A stretch of 64,000 nucleotides of DNA, from contig NZ_FTNA01000022.1 of NCBI RefSeq assembly GCF_900156205.1, forward strand, positions 1-64,000, in the 5' to 3' direction. Position 1 is the first letter of the stretch. Each line of letters starts with the position of its first letter. Under the pieces are notes generated by a model. It did no database searches, was not told the origin of the DNA, and saw only the letters and a list, made by a program, of their open reading frames with translations. The DNA comes from Leptospira interrogans. GTDB lineage: Bacteria > Spirochaetota > Leptospiria > Leptospirales > Leptospiraceae. This document shows positions 1-9,013 of the stretch, one piece after another. A program made the translations under genes and the position numbers.

Positions 1-140
1 AACTCAGCACAACGCTTTCCTATGGGTCGCGTTGTGGGATGGGAACTAAGTTTTACAGAGGATTTGTCGTAATTTCGACAGATTTATATTGAGATAACAC
101 TTGTGGGGTTGGTTATGATAGAAAGCGTTCTGCTGAATTC
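1..140. repeat. Family F dispersed repeat, copy 1
   Basis: A GC-richer patch. Its segment at about 99-132 (GTGGGGTTGGTTATGATAG) matches, in reverse complement, the sequence at about 26167-26208. Its first 45 bases resemble 26222-26258 (CTTTCTTATGGATCGCGTT). It has no coding potential that I can see and may be the remnant of an old mobile element. Confidence 0.5.
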
Positions 141-202
141 CTTGCATCGCCCCTTTCACTTTATACTAAATTCTCGTTAACATAATAAAAAATTTTCACT
201 AT

Positions 203-377
203 GACCTTAAGAATTCAGTTTAAGAAATTTATTTTTCTGGAAAAAGTTGAAATTTAAATTTTGCAGTTCGATTTCTAAAATGTGGGAACTACCGCAAATC
301 ACGATTTTACTAACAAATTCTAAAATTGCAGAAACTCATATCTTTAGAAAATCTTTTCTCAACCGGATTCACGTTAA
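203..377 (+). repeat. A element, degraded copy
   Basis: The body matches other A elements (TGTGGGAACTACCGCAAATC, then a CACGATTTTAC segment). The right end reads ATTCACGTTAAT, like the family terminal repeat. The left terminal repeat near 203-225 is badly degraded. Confidence 0.6.
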
Positions 378-426
378 TTTATTAGAAAATTTTTATAAAA
401 TGAATTTTTAATTCAATTAATGAAAG

Positions 427-535
427 CTTTATAAAGTAGTTTTTTATTTTTATGCTGATCGCAAACGGTAATTCTATGCAAAAATTTGATCGGATAACGA
501 TTCTTTTTAGATTTTATAAATAGTTCTCTTAGCAT
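427..535 (+). repeat. E element, copy 1
   Basis: About 105 bp beginning TTTATAAAGTAG, with a central GATCGCAAACGGTAATTCTA and an end near GATTTTATAAATAGTTCTCT. The same layout recurs at 32524, 39671, 48007 and, inverted, 62920. Confidence 0.6.
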
Positions 536-1156
536 AAATTGAACATAAGGAAAAAGTTTTACCCTAAAACTTAAATTTGTATGAGTTCCCACAGATTAAG
601 TCTCCTAACTTGGAAAACAGTTTTTTATCAGTGAACTGTCTGGTGGAAGTTCCCACATTTGATTTTTTACAGAAAAATTAGGCTTTATAAAACAAATTTT
701 TTATACAGATATAATAAAGAAGCTGTTTTAAATGTAGGAACTACTTCTTTTTTAATAACGTCTGCTTATCCCCCTAAAATACTGATTTTTACAAGTCTAT
801 AACCGACCTAAGCTATAATTTGTGGGAACTCACACAGATTTGAATTTTTACGAGCCATCCAGGAATGTCGAAAACTCAAAAGTTTCACACTCAAAATACA
901 AAAGTTCGATCTGTAAATAAAACGAAAATATTTTCTCAGCAAACAAAGTATCAGTTTATTACTAAACTAATAACCGCATATGAAAGTTGAATTTCCAACT
1001 TTCATAAAAAAACAACCAAAACGTTATGCTACTATTAACATATACCAAAACAATAACCTGCAATTGAATCTGAGATGAATTTCACTCTATGTAAGTTCAC
1101 TCGTTATACGAGAAAATTTCAATTGAATTCAACTCCGTTTCTTATACCTGTTACCT

Positions 1157-2497
1157 CTATGGAAAATTCTTTCGAAAGGCTTCCTTTGAAATATTTCCAT
1201 CCCAATCCGTTTGAATGAGAAGAGCATCTATATATTGAGCTGGTTTTTTCTTAGTATAAGAAAGAATAATATAACCCTTGTCGTTTTTTAAAATCTTATT
1301 CGCCATATAAAGCCTTTGAGAATGTTTTTTTTCCCAAACTTTCTTCCCGTTAGAATCGAATTTGACTAAAATCATAGGTCCTTCTCCATCAGAAAGAACT
1401 CCGAAAAAACCTTGATCTGGAGATTCTATAATAGGCCCCATAAAATTATGACCACCTAATCTTTGTTTGGTTTCCCAGATCACCTCACCTTTTGGAGAAA
1501 GTTTCAAAAGCCAAACCGCTTGATGATTTTGCCCTGAAACACCACCGGATAAAAGTAGATTCCCATCGGAAAGTTTAAAGATAGAAACTGCAAAATCTTC
1601 TATATTAGGACTTCCGAATCTTTTTTTCCAAAGCGGTTTTCCATCTGAATCATATCGATGTAAAACCAAGTCTCTTTGAGATTCTCTCCCAGATACGTTA
1701 TCCGTTCTTACTGCAAAAACAATCCCTTCTTCATAAGAAGTAGTTGCACTAGGAGCATATTCTAAATCTGGAATGTGTTTGGAACTTTTAACAGAGCCAT
1801 CCTTACTCAAAAGGGTATAAAAGAATCCTGTCTTAATTCCGCTTATTACGGTAGTAGTATTTCCATGTTGCTCCGTAGATTCTGTTCTGTAAGAAACAGA
1901 AACAAGCGCCCTAAATTTTTCATTGGCAAGTTCTTGAAGATGAAATATATGCGGATCTTCAAATCCACAAACGTCGTCACAAATTTCTTTTGCTTCTATA
2001 ATTTTATCAGAAACTAAACTTCCTTGTCCGTCGTATTTAGAGAATACGATCTTTCGATTGTAAGTTCCGCTCCCAATCGAACCTGAAGTAATAAAACCTC
2101 CATCTTGAGTCGCTATAAGATTTTCTCCTCGAACGCTATCGTGATTGTGAACGCTAACGGTATAACCTCCCATGTCGATGGGAACACTTGTAAAGAGATA
2201 TTTCCACCAAACTGGATTCCCCAATGGATCAATTTTTGCAGACCAAGCAGCACTATATTTTTTCTGTTCTATTTTAAGGTTTGTATCTTGTCTGGAACAA
2301 TCGTTAGAAGCGCCTACAACAACATAAGTTCCATCTTTTAAAGAAACCAATCCGGATGGAAGTTCCTCCGGACATTCGTTTGGTTTCAATCCATTATATT
2401 GTTCACCGCCAAAAATGGTTTGCCAAATAGAATTATTTTGTGCAAATGCAGAAGTTCCGCAAATCAGAAGAATGAAAAAAACAGATATTTGTTTCAT
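1157..2497 (-). CDS. Exported repeat protein, likely beta-propeller
   Basis: A 446-residue protein of unknown function. Residues 1-19 form a signal peptide (hydrophobic core [10 protein letters not shown], then SAFAQ), so it should leave the cytoplasm. No lipobox cysteine sits at the cleavage point. The body has repeated segments of the form 'GG(F/Y) ... sG ... W..K.d..G...W', for example near the residues [20 protein letters not shown] and the [14 protein letters not shown] stretch. This pattern is typical of delta-60 or PQQ-like blade proteins, so I infer a beta-propeller. The ATG is preceded by an AAGGA ribosome-binding site. It stands alone, with repeats on its downstream side. The exported, repeat-built nature is well supported; any ligand or partner is unknown. 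Confidence 0.75.
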   Translation of the reverse strand: MKQISVFFILLICGTSAFAQNNSIWQTIFGGEQYNGLKPNECPEELPSGLVSLKDGTYVVVGASNDCSRQDTNLKIEQKKYSAAWSAKIDPLGNPVWWKYLFTSVPIDMGGYTVSVHNHDSVRGENLIATQDGGFITSGSIGSGTYNRKIVFSKYDGQGSLVSDKIIEAKEICDDVCGFEDPHIFHLQELANEKFRALVSVSYRTESTEQHGNTTTVISGIKTGFFYTLLSKDGSVKSSKHIPDLEYAPSATTSYEEGIVFAVRTDNVSGRESQRDLVLHRYDSDGKPLWKKRFGSPNIEDFAVSIFKLSDGNLLLSGGVSGQNHQAVWLLKLSPKGEVIWETKQRLGGHNFMGPIIESPDQGFFGVLSDGEGPMILVKFDSNGKKVWEKKHSQRLYMANKILKNDKGYIILSYTKKKPAQYIDALLIQTDWDGNISKEAFRKNFP

Positions 2498-2801
2498 CGT
2501 ATGGTCCTTGTGAAATGGAATGTATCAAAGAGATTTCAAAATTGTAAAGAATTTATTTTTTAAACTCGAAATAGAACTTTATATTTGGTTGATTAGGAAA
2601 TGACTCCCTACAAACAATAATCTATATATAAAACCAATCTAGATTTATTCAGGGAAAAATTTAAACATCCTCTGATAAAAAGCACATCTCAAAAATTTAA
2701 AACAATCGGCTAAAGTTATTCGGAAAATTTAAACGACCTAAAGATACAATAAGAATATATTAGAATTGTTGAAAATTACTTTTCTTTTATTTCTTATCCA
2801 T

Positions 2802-2894
2802 TATTCATAACTATATAATAAAGTACCTAATATTTTGTATGGAACCAGCGTTTTGTGATAAAATTAACGGTACTCAATTCTATAGAGATCAGTA
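2802..2894 (+). repeat. D element, copy 1
   Basis: About 93 bp starting CATAACTATATAATAAAGTA and ending CAATTCTATAGAGATCAGTA. It is nearly identical to 4145-4239. Further copies are at 4971, 13407, 32764, 48660 and 52250. Confidence 0.7.
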
Positions 2895-3290
2895 AAAGCA
2901 AACGGATAATGCCATTTTACTAATGTTAGATACGAAATTTTCAAAAACTCTATAAATAGACATTTAAAGATTGTGTTTAAGTTGAAAATGCAATAAGACA
3001 TACAATCTTTAACTTTCTCTAAAAGTTTATAAATTTTCCAAAAAATACAATCCGTACTAACTGACATACTTTATAGGCTTAAGATAATTTTTATTTAAAA
3101 CTTTTATTTCTTTGAAATTTAGAAAGAATTCATATTTTAGAATATTCAAAAAATTTGAATTTATAAATTAAGAAGTCATTTCAAAATTATATCGATTTTT
3201 TTAGGGTTTTATGGAGATTTTTAGGAACAGTTTACGCAATTGATAAAAAAGACACGTTCAAACTTAAACCAAAAGATTTGTTATATTCAA

Positions 3291-3327
3291 AAAAGGATCT
3301 GCTCAAAAAACAGATCCTTTTTTATTT
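3291..3327 (-). terminator. Rho-independent terminator of the PEBP gene
   Basis: Arms AAGGATCTG and CAGATCCTT with a nine-base loop (CTCAAAAAA), flanked by A and T runs on both sides. Read on the minus strand it lies just after the stop codon at 3333 and is followed by a T run. Confidence 0.85.
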
Positions 3328-3332
3328 AATTT

Positions 3333-3878
3333 TTATCTGCCGTATTTTGCTAAAATCTGTGCTTCGCCGATTTTAAGTTGATTGATATAAAATCCGATCA
3401 AAGCTCCAGAAGAATTTTGATCCGCCGGGATTTTATCTTTAAGGGCGTACACCGTAAAATAATAACGATGCGGCTTATGACCTTTTGGAGGACAAGGCCC
3501 GCCGTAACCAGACGTTCCAAAATCGGTTCTACTTTGAATCGCTTCTTTAGGAAGAAGGTTTTTTTCCAAGTTGCCAGCATTAGCTGGAATTGAAGTAATC
3601 GTAGATGGAAGATTAAAAACCACCCAGTGCCACCACCCGCTTCCAGTCGGAGCATCAGGATCATACACAGTTAACGCAATACTTTTAGTATCTTTCGGAA
3701 GACCCGTCCAAGATAGAGAAGGAGAAATATTCCCTCCAGAACATCCAAAGCCATTAAACACTTGTTCGTTGGCAATTAATTTAACCGATGTCAATTCAGG
3801 ACTTTTTAACTGAAACGGTTCCGCTTGAAGCCAGCTAACGCTAAACAAAAAAACAAATATAAACCATTTGATTTTCAT
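3333..3878 (-). CDS. YbhB/YbcL-family PEBP-like protein, exported
   Basis: A 181-residue phosphatidylethanolamine-binding-protein family member, in the bacterial YbhB/YbcL branch. Residues 1-19 are a signal peptide ([15 protein letters not shown]), so the mature protein is probably periplasmic. The family's ligand-pocket motifs are visible: the [19 protein letters not shown] stretch near residues 70-90 and [15 protein letters not shown] near residues 126-142. Length is usual for the family once the signal is added. The ATG has a strong AGGAGG ribosome-binding site. The gene is monocistronic, with a clear hairpin terminator just downstream. Bacterial members have no settled function; anion or small-lipid binding is the usual suggestion. 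The family call is firm. Confidence 0.92.
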   Translation of the reverse strand: MKIKWFIFVFLFSVSWLQAEPFQLKSPELTSVKLIANEQVFNGFGCSGGNISPSLSWTGLPKDTKSIALTVYDPDAPTGSGWWHWVVFNLPSTITSIPANAGNLEKNLLPKEAIQSRTDFGTSGYGGPCPPKGHKPHRYYFTVYALKDKIPADQNSSGALIGFYINQLKIGEAQILAKYGR

Positions 3879-4144
3879 AAAATCAAAACCCTCCTAGATA
3901 AACTTTAAATTAGGAATTAAGTAAAACTATGCAAGACGGATTTGAAAATCAAATGAAAATTTTAGTTCTTTAAGAAGTTGAGAAATCTTGAATATGCAAA
4001 AAAATATTCTTTCTTTTTTAGTTTTGAATAGGTATCTAAACTAAAACTTCCAGAAATTGAAAAACTTTCCTTTCCAAGAAAGGATCGTATTTTCAATCAA
4101 TTTTAATTGACATAAAGTACTTTTTTATTTTGTGAAATCATTTT

Positions 4145-4239
4145 ATTACTCATAGCTATGTAATAAAGTACCTAATATTTTGCATGGAATCAGTGTTTTG
4201 TGATAAAATTAACAGTATTCAATTTTATAGAGATCAGTA
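4145..4239 (+). repeat. D element, copy 2
   Basis: Nearly identical to the copy at 2802-2894 and immediately followed by a B element at 4241, so the two were captured together or one inserted at the edge of the other. Confidence 0.7.
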
Positions 4240-4240
4240 A

Positions 4241-4340
4241 TAGAATTGTTAAAAAATGAATTCTCCATCTATTTCATTGTATTGGAATGGACGATTCAAG
4301 TAGTTTTGCTAATCTCCATTATGGAATTTTTAACAATCCT
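4241..4340 (+). repeat. B element, copy 1
   Basis: 100 bp with inverted ends TAGAATTGTTAAAAAAT and GGAATTTTTAACAATCCTA. The interior TCTCCATCTATTTCATTGTA matches other copies. Bounded by TA at both ends. Confidence 0.75.
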
Positions 4341-4970
4341 ATTTAGATATTCAACTTTATAAGATTAGTAATCAAAAAAGGCCTATCTTAAAACTTTAAA
4401 AGGTATCAAAGATAATTCTTTAGAAATTTCTAATAAAATATTAAAAACCGCGAAAATCATCACATCTGGTATTTATAAACTTTCCAATACTTTCTATTAT
4501 CAAATCTTTATAATATTTAAATTTTGAGGCAGGTTCAAAATAAATTTTTAATTTCTTTGAAGACCCAAGGAAACTTCATGCAGAAATTTGATTTTACTAC
4601 AAAAACTCAATCAAAATGAACGATGAATTTTTTGTGAAAATATAAAGCTTTATAAATTGCTGCTATTCTGAAATTTATAACTTTTTCGAGAAAGATCCTG
4701 GATTCTAACTTTTAAAACAAAACATAGTATTCTTTTCGTATGTTCTTGCAATAGGATCATCCTTTTGGATTTTATAAAAGTTTCTAAAAAATAAAAGTTC
4801 GACTATAATTTATCTTAAATCGAAACATAATAATTTTAAGGATTCAATTTTGCTTAAAATCTTCGTTGTAACAAAATTGAGTTAAAAATTTTTTTGTCTT
4901 ATTCTTTAATCTCACAAACTACTTCTGGAAGAACTCTTTACTTTCAAATACGAAAGAAAAAATTTAAATC

Positions 4971-5066
4971 TTACTCAAAACTATAAAATAAGTATCAATA
5001 TTTTGCTTCCAAACGAGGTTTTATAATAAAAATTATAGTACCTAATTTTTATAGAGGTCATTAGTA
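4971..5066 (+). repeat. D element, copy 3 (diverged)
   Basis: TACTCAAAACTATAAAATAA at the left and AATTTTTATAGAGGTCATTA at the right follow the D layout with more differences than copies 1 and 2. Confidence 0.5.
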
Positions 5067-5630
5067 TAATTGCGAGTCTTTCAAGTTTATAAACAATACC
5101 TTATTAAACTGATCCTTATACAATAGTAAATTTCGCAATAAACCCTAGTTTAAAAACAAAGTTTTGAGTAATTTTTTTAGAAGATTAACCCAATTTAGAT
5201 CGTTTACGATTCTAATTCTCATTTTATAAAAAACATGAAAGTTATGAGCAATTGCAAACAGATATTCATCAAGTTTGTTTCAAATTAGACAATTAAAAGA
5301 CAACATATTGTTTTATTCTAATAAAAGAATGATTTATCGTTATTCTATCTTAAGAGAAAATTAAAAATCACATTTATCTTTTAATTTGTTTTGAAATACT
5401 AAAATGAGTTCTTAAATGTTTATTCGAAAAATTTTTCATTCAGATTGCTTATCGAAATAATTCTAAATAAAATCTTGTCCAAACTAAAACAAGGTTTCAA
5501 GAGAAGTTATCTGATTCAAATTTCTTTATTTTTGAATATGTAAATTGGAAGCCATTTCAAAAATACTTTATCTTTGTTTAAAACAGTATTTAGAAATTCT
5601 TGAAATAAATTTTAGTTCGTCCCTTGCTCG

Positions 5631-5651
5631 ATGGCGACAAACATCCGCCAT
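5631..5651 (+). promoter_or_regulatory. GC-rich leader hairpin before the cyclase
   Basis: ATGGCG and CGCCAT arms (6 bp) enclose a nine-base loop, about 30 bases before the cyclase start, in otherwise AT-rich DNA. A strong purine-rich ribosome-binding site (GGAGAAG) follows. This could be a translational control element; only the pairing is seen in the sequence. Confidence 0.35.
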
Positions 5652-5679
5652 AACCTGAAGGAAGGATCGGAGAAGTGAT

Positions 5680-7725
5680 ATGAAAATAATAAAAATTTTA
5701 AGAATTGTATTTCCGATCCTTCTTACGTTACCCACATTTGCTGAAACGATTCCTTGGAACGAGAATCAAGTTCGCCTTGGAATTTACTCTCAAATTTTAG
5801 AAGATCAGGATTCCAGTTTGACAATTGAATCCGTTCAAAACAAAGAATTTCAACAATCCAACCAAACAAATCCTTCTTTCGGATTTACTAAATCCGCTTA
5901 TTGGTTGAAGTTTTCGTTTAACAATCCTGAAGAAACTTTCAAAGAAAAACTTTTAGAAATTACGTTTCCATTGATCGACGAGGTAATTCTATATTCTCCC
6001 GAAAATGGCACCTACCAACAAACTATCGTAGGAATAGAAAAACCTTTTACGGATAGGCCTATCGAAAGTCATACCTTCGTGTTTCCAATTCATGCTCCTC
6101 CAGGTGTATCCACTTTTTATCTTCGATTTAAAAACGAAGACAGTATGCAAATGCCTCTGATTCTTTGGGAACCTGATGCATTCTATAAGAATATTAGAGA
6201 TATTCAATATATTAACGGGATTTATTTCGGAATTCTGATCGCCATGGCTGTATATAACTTATTTCTCTTACTCACGGTAAGGGACAAAAGTTATTTTTTT
6301 TACGTTTTTTATATTCTTTGTTTTGCTATTTTTTTGATGTCTCAATATGGATTCGCCTACGAATATCTTTGGCCAGAATTTTCCTGGGGAGCTAGACGAA
6401 TGAATCCGTTCTTGGCCGGTCTTTTGGAATTTAGTATTTTACTTTTTACAAGAGACTTTTTGGATACAAAGAACACGTTTCCCACCCTACACAAGTACAA
6501 TCATGTTTTAATCATTCTTTGTGCAATGGCTTCGTTCTCTTCTTTTTTTGTGAACCTAACTCAAGGAGCATTGCAGGTCGCAATCTTAGGTCTTTTAACT
6601 GCAATCTCCATACTGGCTTCGGGAATAAAAGCGTTGATGTCAGGTTTTCGTCCTGCTCGTTATTTTATGATCGCATTCTCCGCCTTACTTTTAGGAGGAG
6701 CGTTCTACGCATTAAAAACTATAGGAGCCATTCCAGTTTCTTTTGTTACGGAATATAGTATGCAAATCGGTTCTGGTTTGGAAGTAACTTTACTTTCTTT
6801 AGGACTTGGAGATAGAATTTCTATTTTGATTAAAGAAAAACAAGAAACTCAAAAAGAATTGATCCGAGAACAAAACGATTCGATCGAAAAACAAGCCAAA
6901 CTGAACGAATCCTTTGCAAGATTTGTCCCTTCTAAACTCATTCATCTTTTGGGAAAAAACGAAGTGATACAAGTTGCACTCGGTGATCAAATTCAAAAAG
7001 AAATGACCGTTTTATTTTCCGATATTCGTTCTTTTACTGAACTTTCTGAAAGTATGAATCCACAAGAAAATTTTAATTTTCTAAACTCTTACTTAGAAAG
7101 AATGACACTAGCAATTGAAAAATATTCCGGAACCATCGATAAGTTTATCGGAGACGCGATTATGGCACTTTTCGAAACAAACGCGGAAGACGGTTTGATG
7201 GCTGCTATCGAAATGCATCGTCAATTGAAATTATACAATGCAGATCGGGATCGCCAAGGTTATAAGCCAATCGAAACAGGGATCGCCCTTCATAAGGGAC
7301 CTGTTATGTTAGGTACAATCGGTTCCCAAAACCGGATGGAGGTAACCGTAATTTCGGATACGGTAAACACAACGTCCCGCATAGAAGGTCTTACTAAAAA
7401 TTACGGGGCAAAAATACTTTTGAGTGAAACTGCGTTTTCTTCTTTAAAAGATCCTTCCCAATTTCTATATCGTTATCTCGGTAGAACATTTGTAAGAGGA
7501 AAAAAAGAAGATCTTTCTATATTAGAATTTTGTGATACAGAAAGCGACGAAGCGGAACAATTTTTTAAGACAAAAAGTAAATTTGAAAAAGGAGTTTTTC
7601 ATTTTTTTGAAGAAGAATATACTTTCGCTTTCAATCATTTTAGGGATGTTTTATCGGAATATCCTACTGACTCTGCGTCTGCTTGGTATTTACAGGCTTG
7701 CAGAACTTCTCTCAAGAGAGAATAG
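5680..7725 (+). CDS. 7TMR-DISM membrane adenylate/guanylate cyclase
   Basis: A 681-residue class III nucleotidyl cyclase that should make cAMP or cGMP at the inner membrane. After a signal peptide (residues 1-21) comes an extracellular 7TMR-DISM sensing domain (about 30-175), then about seven membrane helices (about 180-380). A short coiled coil (about 385-420) leads to the cyclase domain (about 435-600). Metal-binding aspartates are present: D448 in LFSDIRSF and D492 in KFIGDAIMALF. The Asn/Arg transition-state motif appears as ISDTVNTTSRIE. The C-terminal tail resembles a TPR-like segment. DISM domains in other bacteria are thought to bind carbohydrate-like or small ligands. The start has a strong GGAGAAG site. 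The cyclase assignment is firm; substrate and ligand are not determined. Confidence 0.93.
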   Translation: MKIIKILRIVFPILLTLPTFAETIPWNENQVRLGIYSQILEDQDSSLTIESVQNKEFQQSNQTNPSFGFTKSAYWLKFSFNNPEETFKEKLLEITFPLIDEVILYSPENGTYQQTIVGIEKPFTDRPIESHTFVFPIHAPPGVSTFYLRFKNEDSMQMPLILWEPDAFYKNIRDIQYINGIYFGILIAMAVYNLFLLLTVRDKSYFFYVFYILCFAIFLMSQYGFAYEYLWPEFSWGARRMNPFLAGLLEFSILLFTRDFLDTKNTFPTLHKYNHVLIILCAMASFSSFFVNLTQGALQVAILGLLTAISILASGIKALMSGFRPARYFMIAFSALLLGGAFYALKTIGAIPVSFVTEYSMQIGSGLEVTLLSLGLGDRISILIKEKQETQKELIREQNDSIEKQAKLNESFARFVPSKLIHLLGKNEVIQVALGDQIQKEMTVLFSDIRSFTELSESMNPQENFNFLNSYLERMTLAIEKYSGTIDKFIGDAIMALFETNAEDGLMAAIEMHRQLKLYNADRDRQGYKPIETGIALHKGPVMLGTIGSQNRMEVTVISDTVNTTSRIEGLTKNYGAKILLSETAFSSLKDPSQFLYRYLGRTFVRGKKEDLSILEFCDTESDEAEQFFKTKSKFEKGVFHFFEEEYTFAFNHFRDVLSEYPTDSASAWYLQACRTSLKRE

Positions 7726-8277
7726 GTTATTTTTAAATTTCAGAATATGGTAATAATGGCAAAACTCTAATAACACGTGAGTTGGACGTAAGAAATCCAT
7801 AGTTTATTTTTCTAATAAAAAATTGTGATCTCAATTCCTAAAATGTGGGAACTACTGCAAATCATGATTTTACGAACAAATTCTAAAATTGTAGGAACTC
7901 ATACTTTTAGAAGATTCTTTCTCGTTTTGTTACACCCTCCTCACGTTAATAACAAGTAGAACTGTTAAAAATTTTATACCTTACTAAAGGGACTTAATCC
8001 GTGGGAACTACTACGAAAATTTAATAGATAAAATTCAATTTAAAACCTCAATCAAATTAGAAATCGATTTATAAGGTTTTTCTTAATTTACTTCACAGCA
8101 AGAGTCGAGTGCTCTTTTATAAAACTGAATTTTTCTATAAAAGATGAACCTAGGAACTGTTAAAAATTTTATACCTTGCTAAAAAGACTTAATCTGTGGG
8201 AACTACCACAATTTAGAATTGATTCTAAAACATTAAAATGTGGGAACTATTACATTTTTTAACCACAAAGATACACT
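7726..8277. other. Gene-free region with an A element
   Basis: Between the cyclase and the tetR-type gene (convergent). Holds the A element at about 7768-7950, then several GTGGGAACT-type motifs. Nothing coding is seen. Confidence 0.7.
7768..7950 (+). repeat. A element, copy with both ends
   Basis: About 180 bp. Left end CACGTGAGTTGGACGTAAG, right end TTACACCCTCCTCACGTTAA, forming imperfect terminal inverted repeats. The interior carries TGTGGGAACTACTGCAAATC and GTAGGAACTCATACTTTTAG. Confidence 0.8.
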
Positions 8278-8901
8278 CTAATCACTTGAAACTTTTTCTA
8301 CGGATTGAGTTTCGGATGAATTCATAATTCCATAAAATAAAATTCCGTGAATTTCTCCCTGCAATTGCATCATCGAATAAGGAGAATTTAAAAGAAGTTC
8401 TGGAGTTGCGGTCATTTCGATCGCAGAATTTAAAAGCGCCGCAAAAATCGTAGGATTTAAGTCCTTACGAATTTCTCCTTTTTCAATCCCTTGTTTTACA
8501 AGAGCCTGAACCGATTTAGCAACAGATTCCATTCTCACTTCTTTGATATAAGCGTAGTGATCTGGAGCCTGATCTCTAATTTCTAAAATGAACTCATTCG
8601 CTCCAGTGGGAAACTGACTAATTTTAAATTCATTGATAGCTTGAATCTTTTCATGCACAGATAAAGAATCATCTTCACTGATCTTTTCTAAAGTAGAACT
8701 CATCAAGTTATGTTTATGGGAAAGAATCTCAAATAGAAGATGATTTTTATTTTCGAAATGTTTATACAAAGTCTTACGTGAAATTTTCAGGACCCTTGCA
8801 ATTTCTTCCATTTTAGTTTTTGCATATCCATACTTTAGAAAAAGCTCAAGTGCTTTATCCATAATACGGTGTTTCACTTCGTCCTGATCCATCACTTTCA
8901 T
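8278..8901 (-). CDS. TetR/AcrR-family transcriptional regulator
   Basis: About 207 residues, a one-component repressor of the TetR family. The N-terminal helix-turn-helix spans about residues 8-55 ([20 protein letters not shown], then the recognition segment [15 protein letters not shown]). The C-terminal helices are the effector-binding and dimerisation part and match no specific ligand type that I can name. I take the ATG at 8901; a GTG at 8907 is the alternative. It lies about 110 bases downstream of an RND permease on the same strand, so it probably regulates that pump and itself. Its position after, rather than divergent from, its target is less common. Family call is firm; target is inferred. 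Confidence 0.9.
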   Translation of the reverse strand: MKVMDQDEVKHRIMDKALELFLKYGYAKTKMEEIARVLKISRKTLYKHFENKNHLLFEILSHKHNLMSSTLEKISEDDSLSVHEKIQAINEFKISQFPTGANEFILEIRDQAPDHYAYIKEVRMESVAKSVQALVKQGIEKGEIRKDLNPTIFAALLNSAIEMTATPELLLNSPYSMMQLQGEIHGILFYGIMNSSETQSVEKVSSD

Positions 8902-8913
8902 TTTCACTCACTC

Positions 8914-8949
<36 letters not shown>

Positions 8950-9013
8950 AAATTCAAAATCAATTAAATCATAAACGGCGAGAGCAAATTCTTATTCATT
9001 ACTTATGAACTAC

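Larger units (their letters stand above)
1..1156. other. Gene-free region with repeats A, E and F
   Basis: No credible coding region is visible here. The stretch holds a family F repeat at about 1-140, a degraded A element at about 203-377, an E element at about 427-535, and many copies of the GTGGGAACT-type motif. A small inverted repeat lies at 982-1003 (arms GAAAGTTG and CAACTTTC). Confidence 0.7.
2498..3332. other. Gene-free region
   Basis: AT-rich spacer with a fragment of a B element end at 2761-2779, a D element at about 2802-2894, and the terminator of the next minus-strand gene at 3291-3327. A 67-codon open frame crosses the D element and is not credible. Confidence 0.7.
3879..5679. 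other. 1.8-kb gene-free region upstream of the cyclase
   Basis: No coding region is supported. It contains D elements at about 4145-4239 and 4971-5066 and a B element at about 4241-4340 directly abutting the first D. After B there is a second, D-like tail at about 4349-4371. Further degraded pieces of C and E repeats lie at about 4390-4450 and 4560-4830. The last 60 bases form a GC-richer leader before the cyclase start. Confidence 0.65.

Noticed and set aside
982..1003. Inverted repeat GAAAGTTG...CAACTTTC as a terminator of the gene at 1157
   Set aside because: It is over 150 bases from the stop codon and, on the minus strand, the T run precedes rather than follows the stem.
2864..3067. 67-codon minus-strand frame
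   Set aside because: Overlaps a D repeat and has no start signal or family resemblance.
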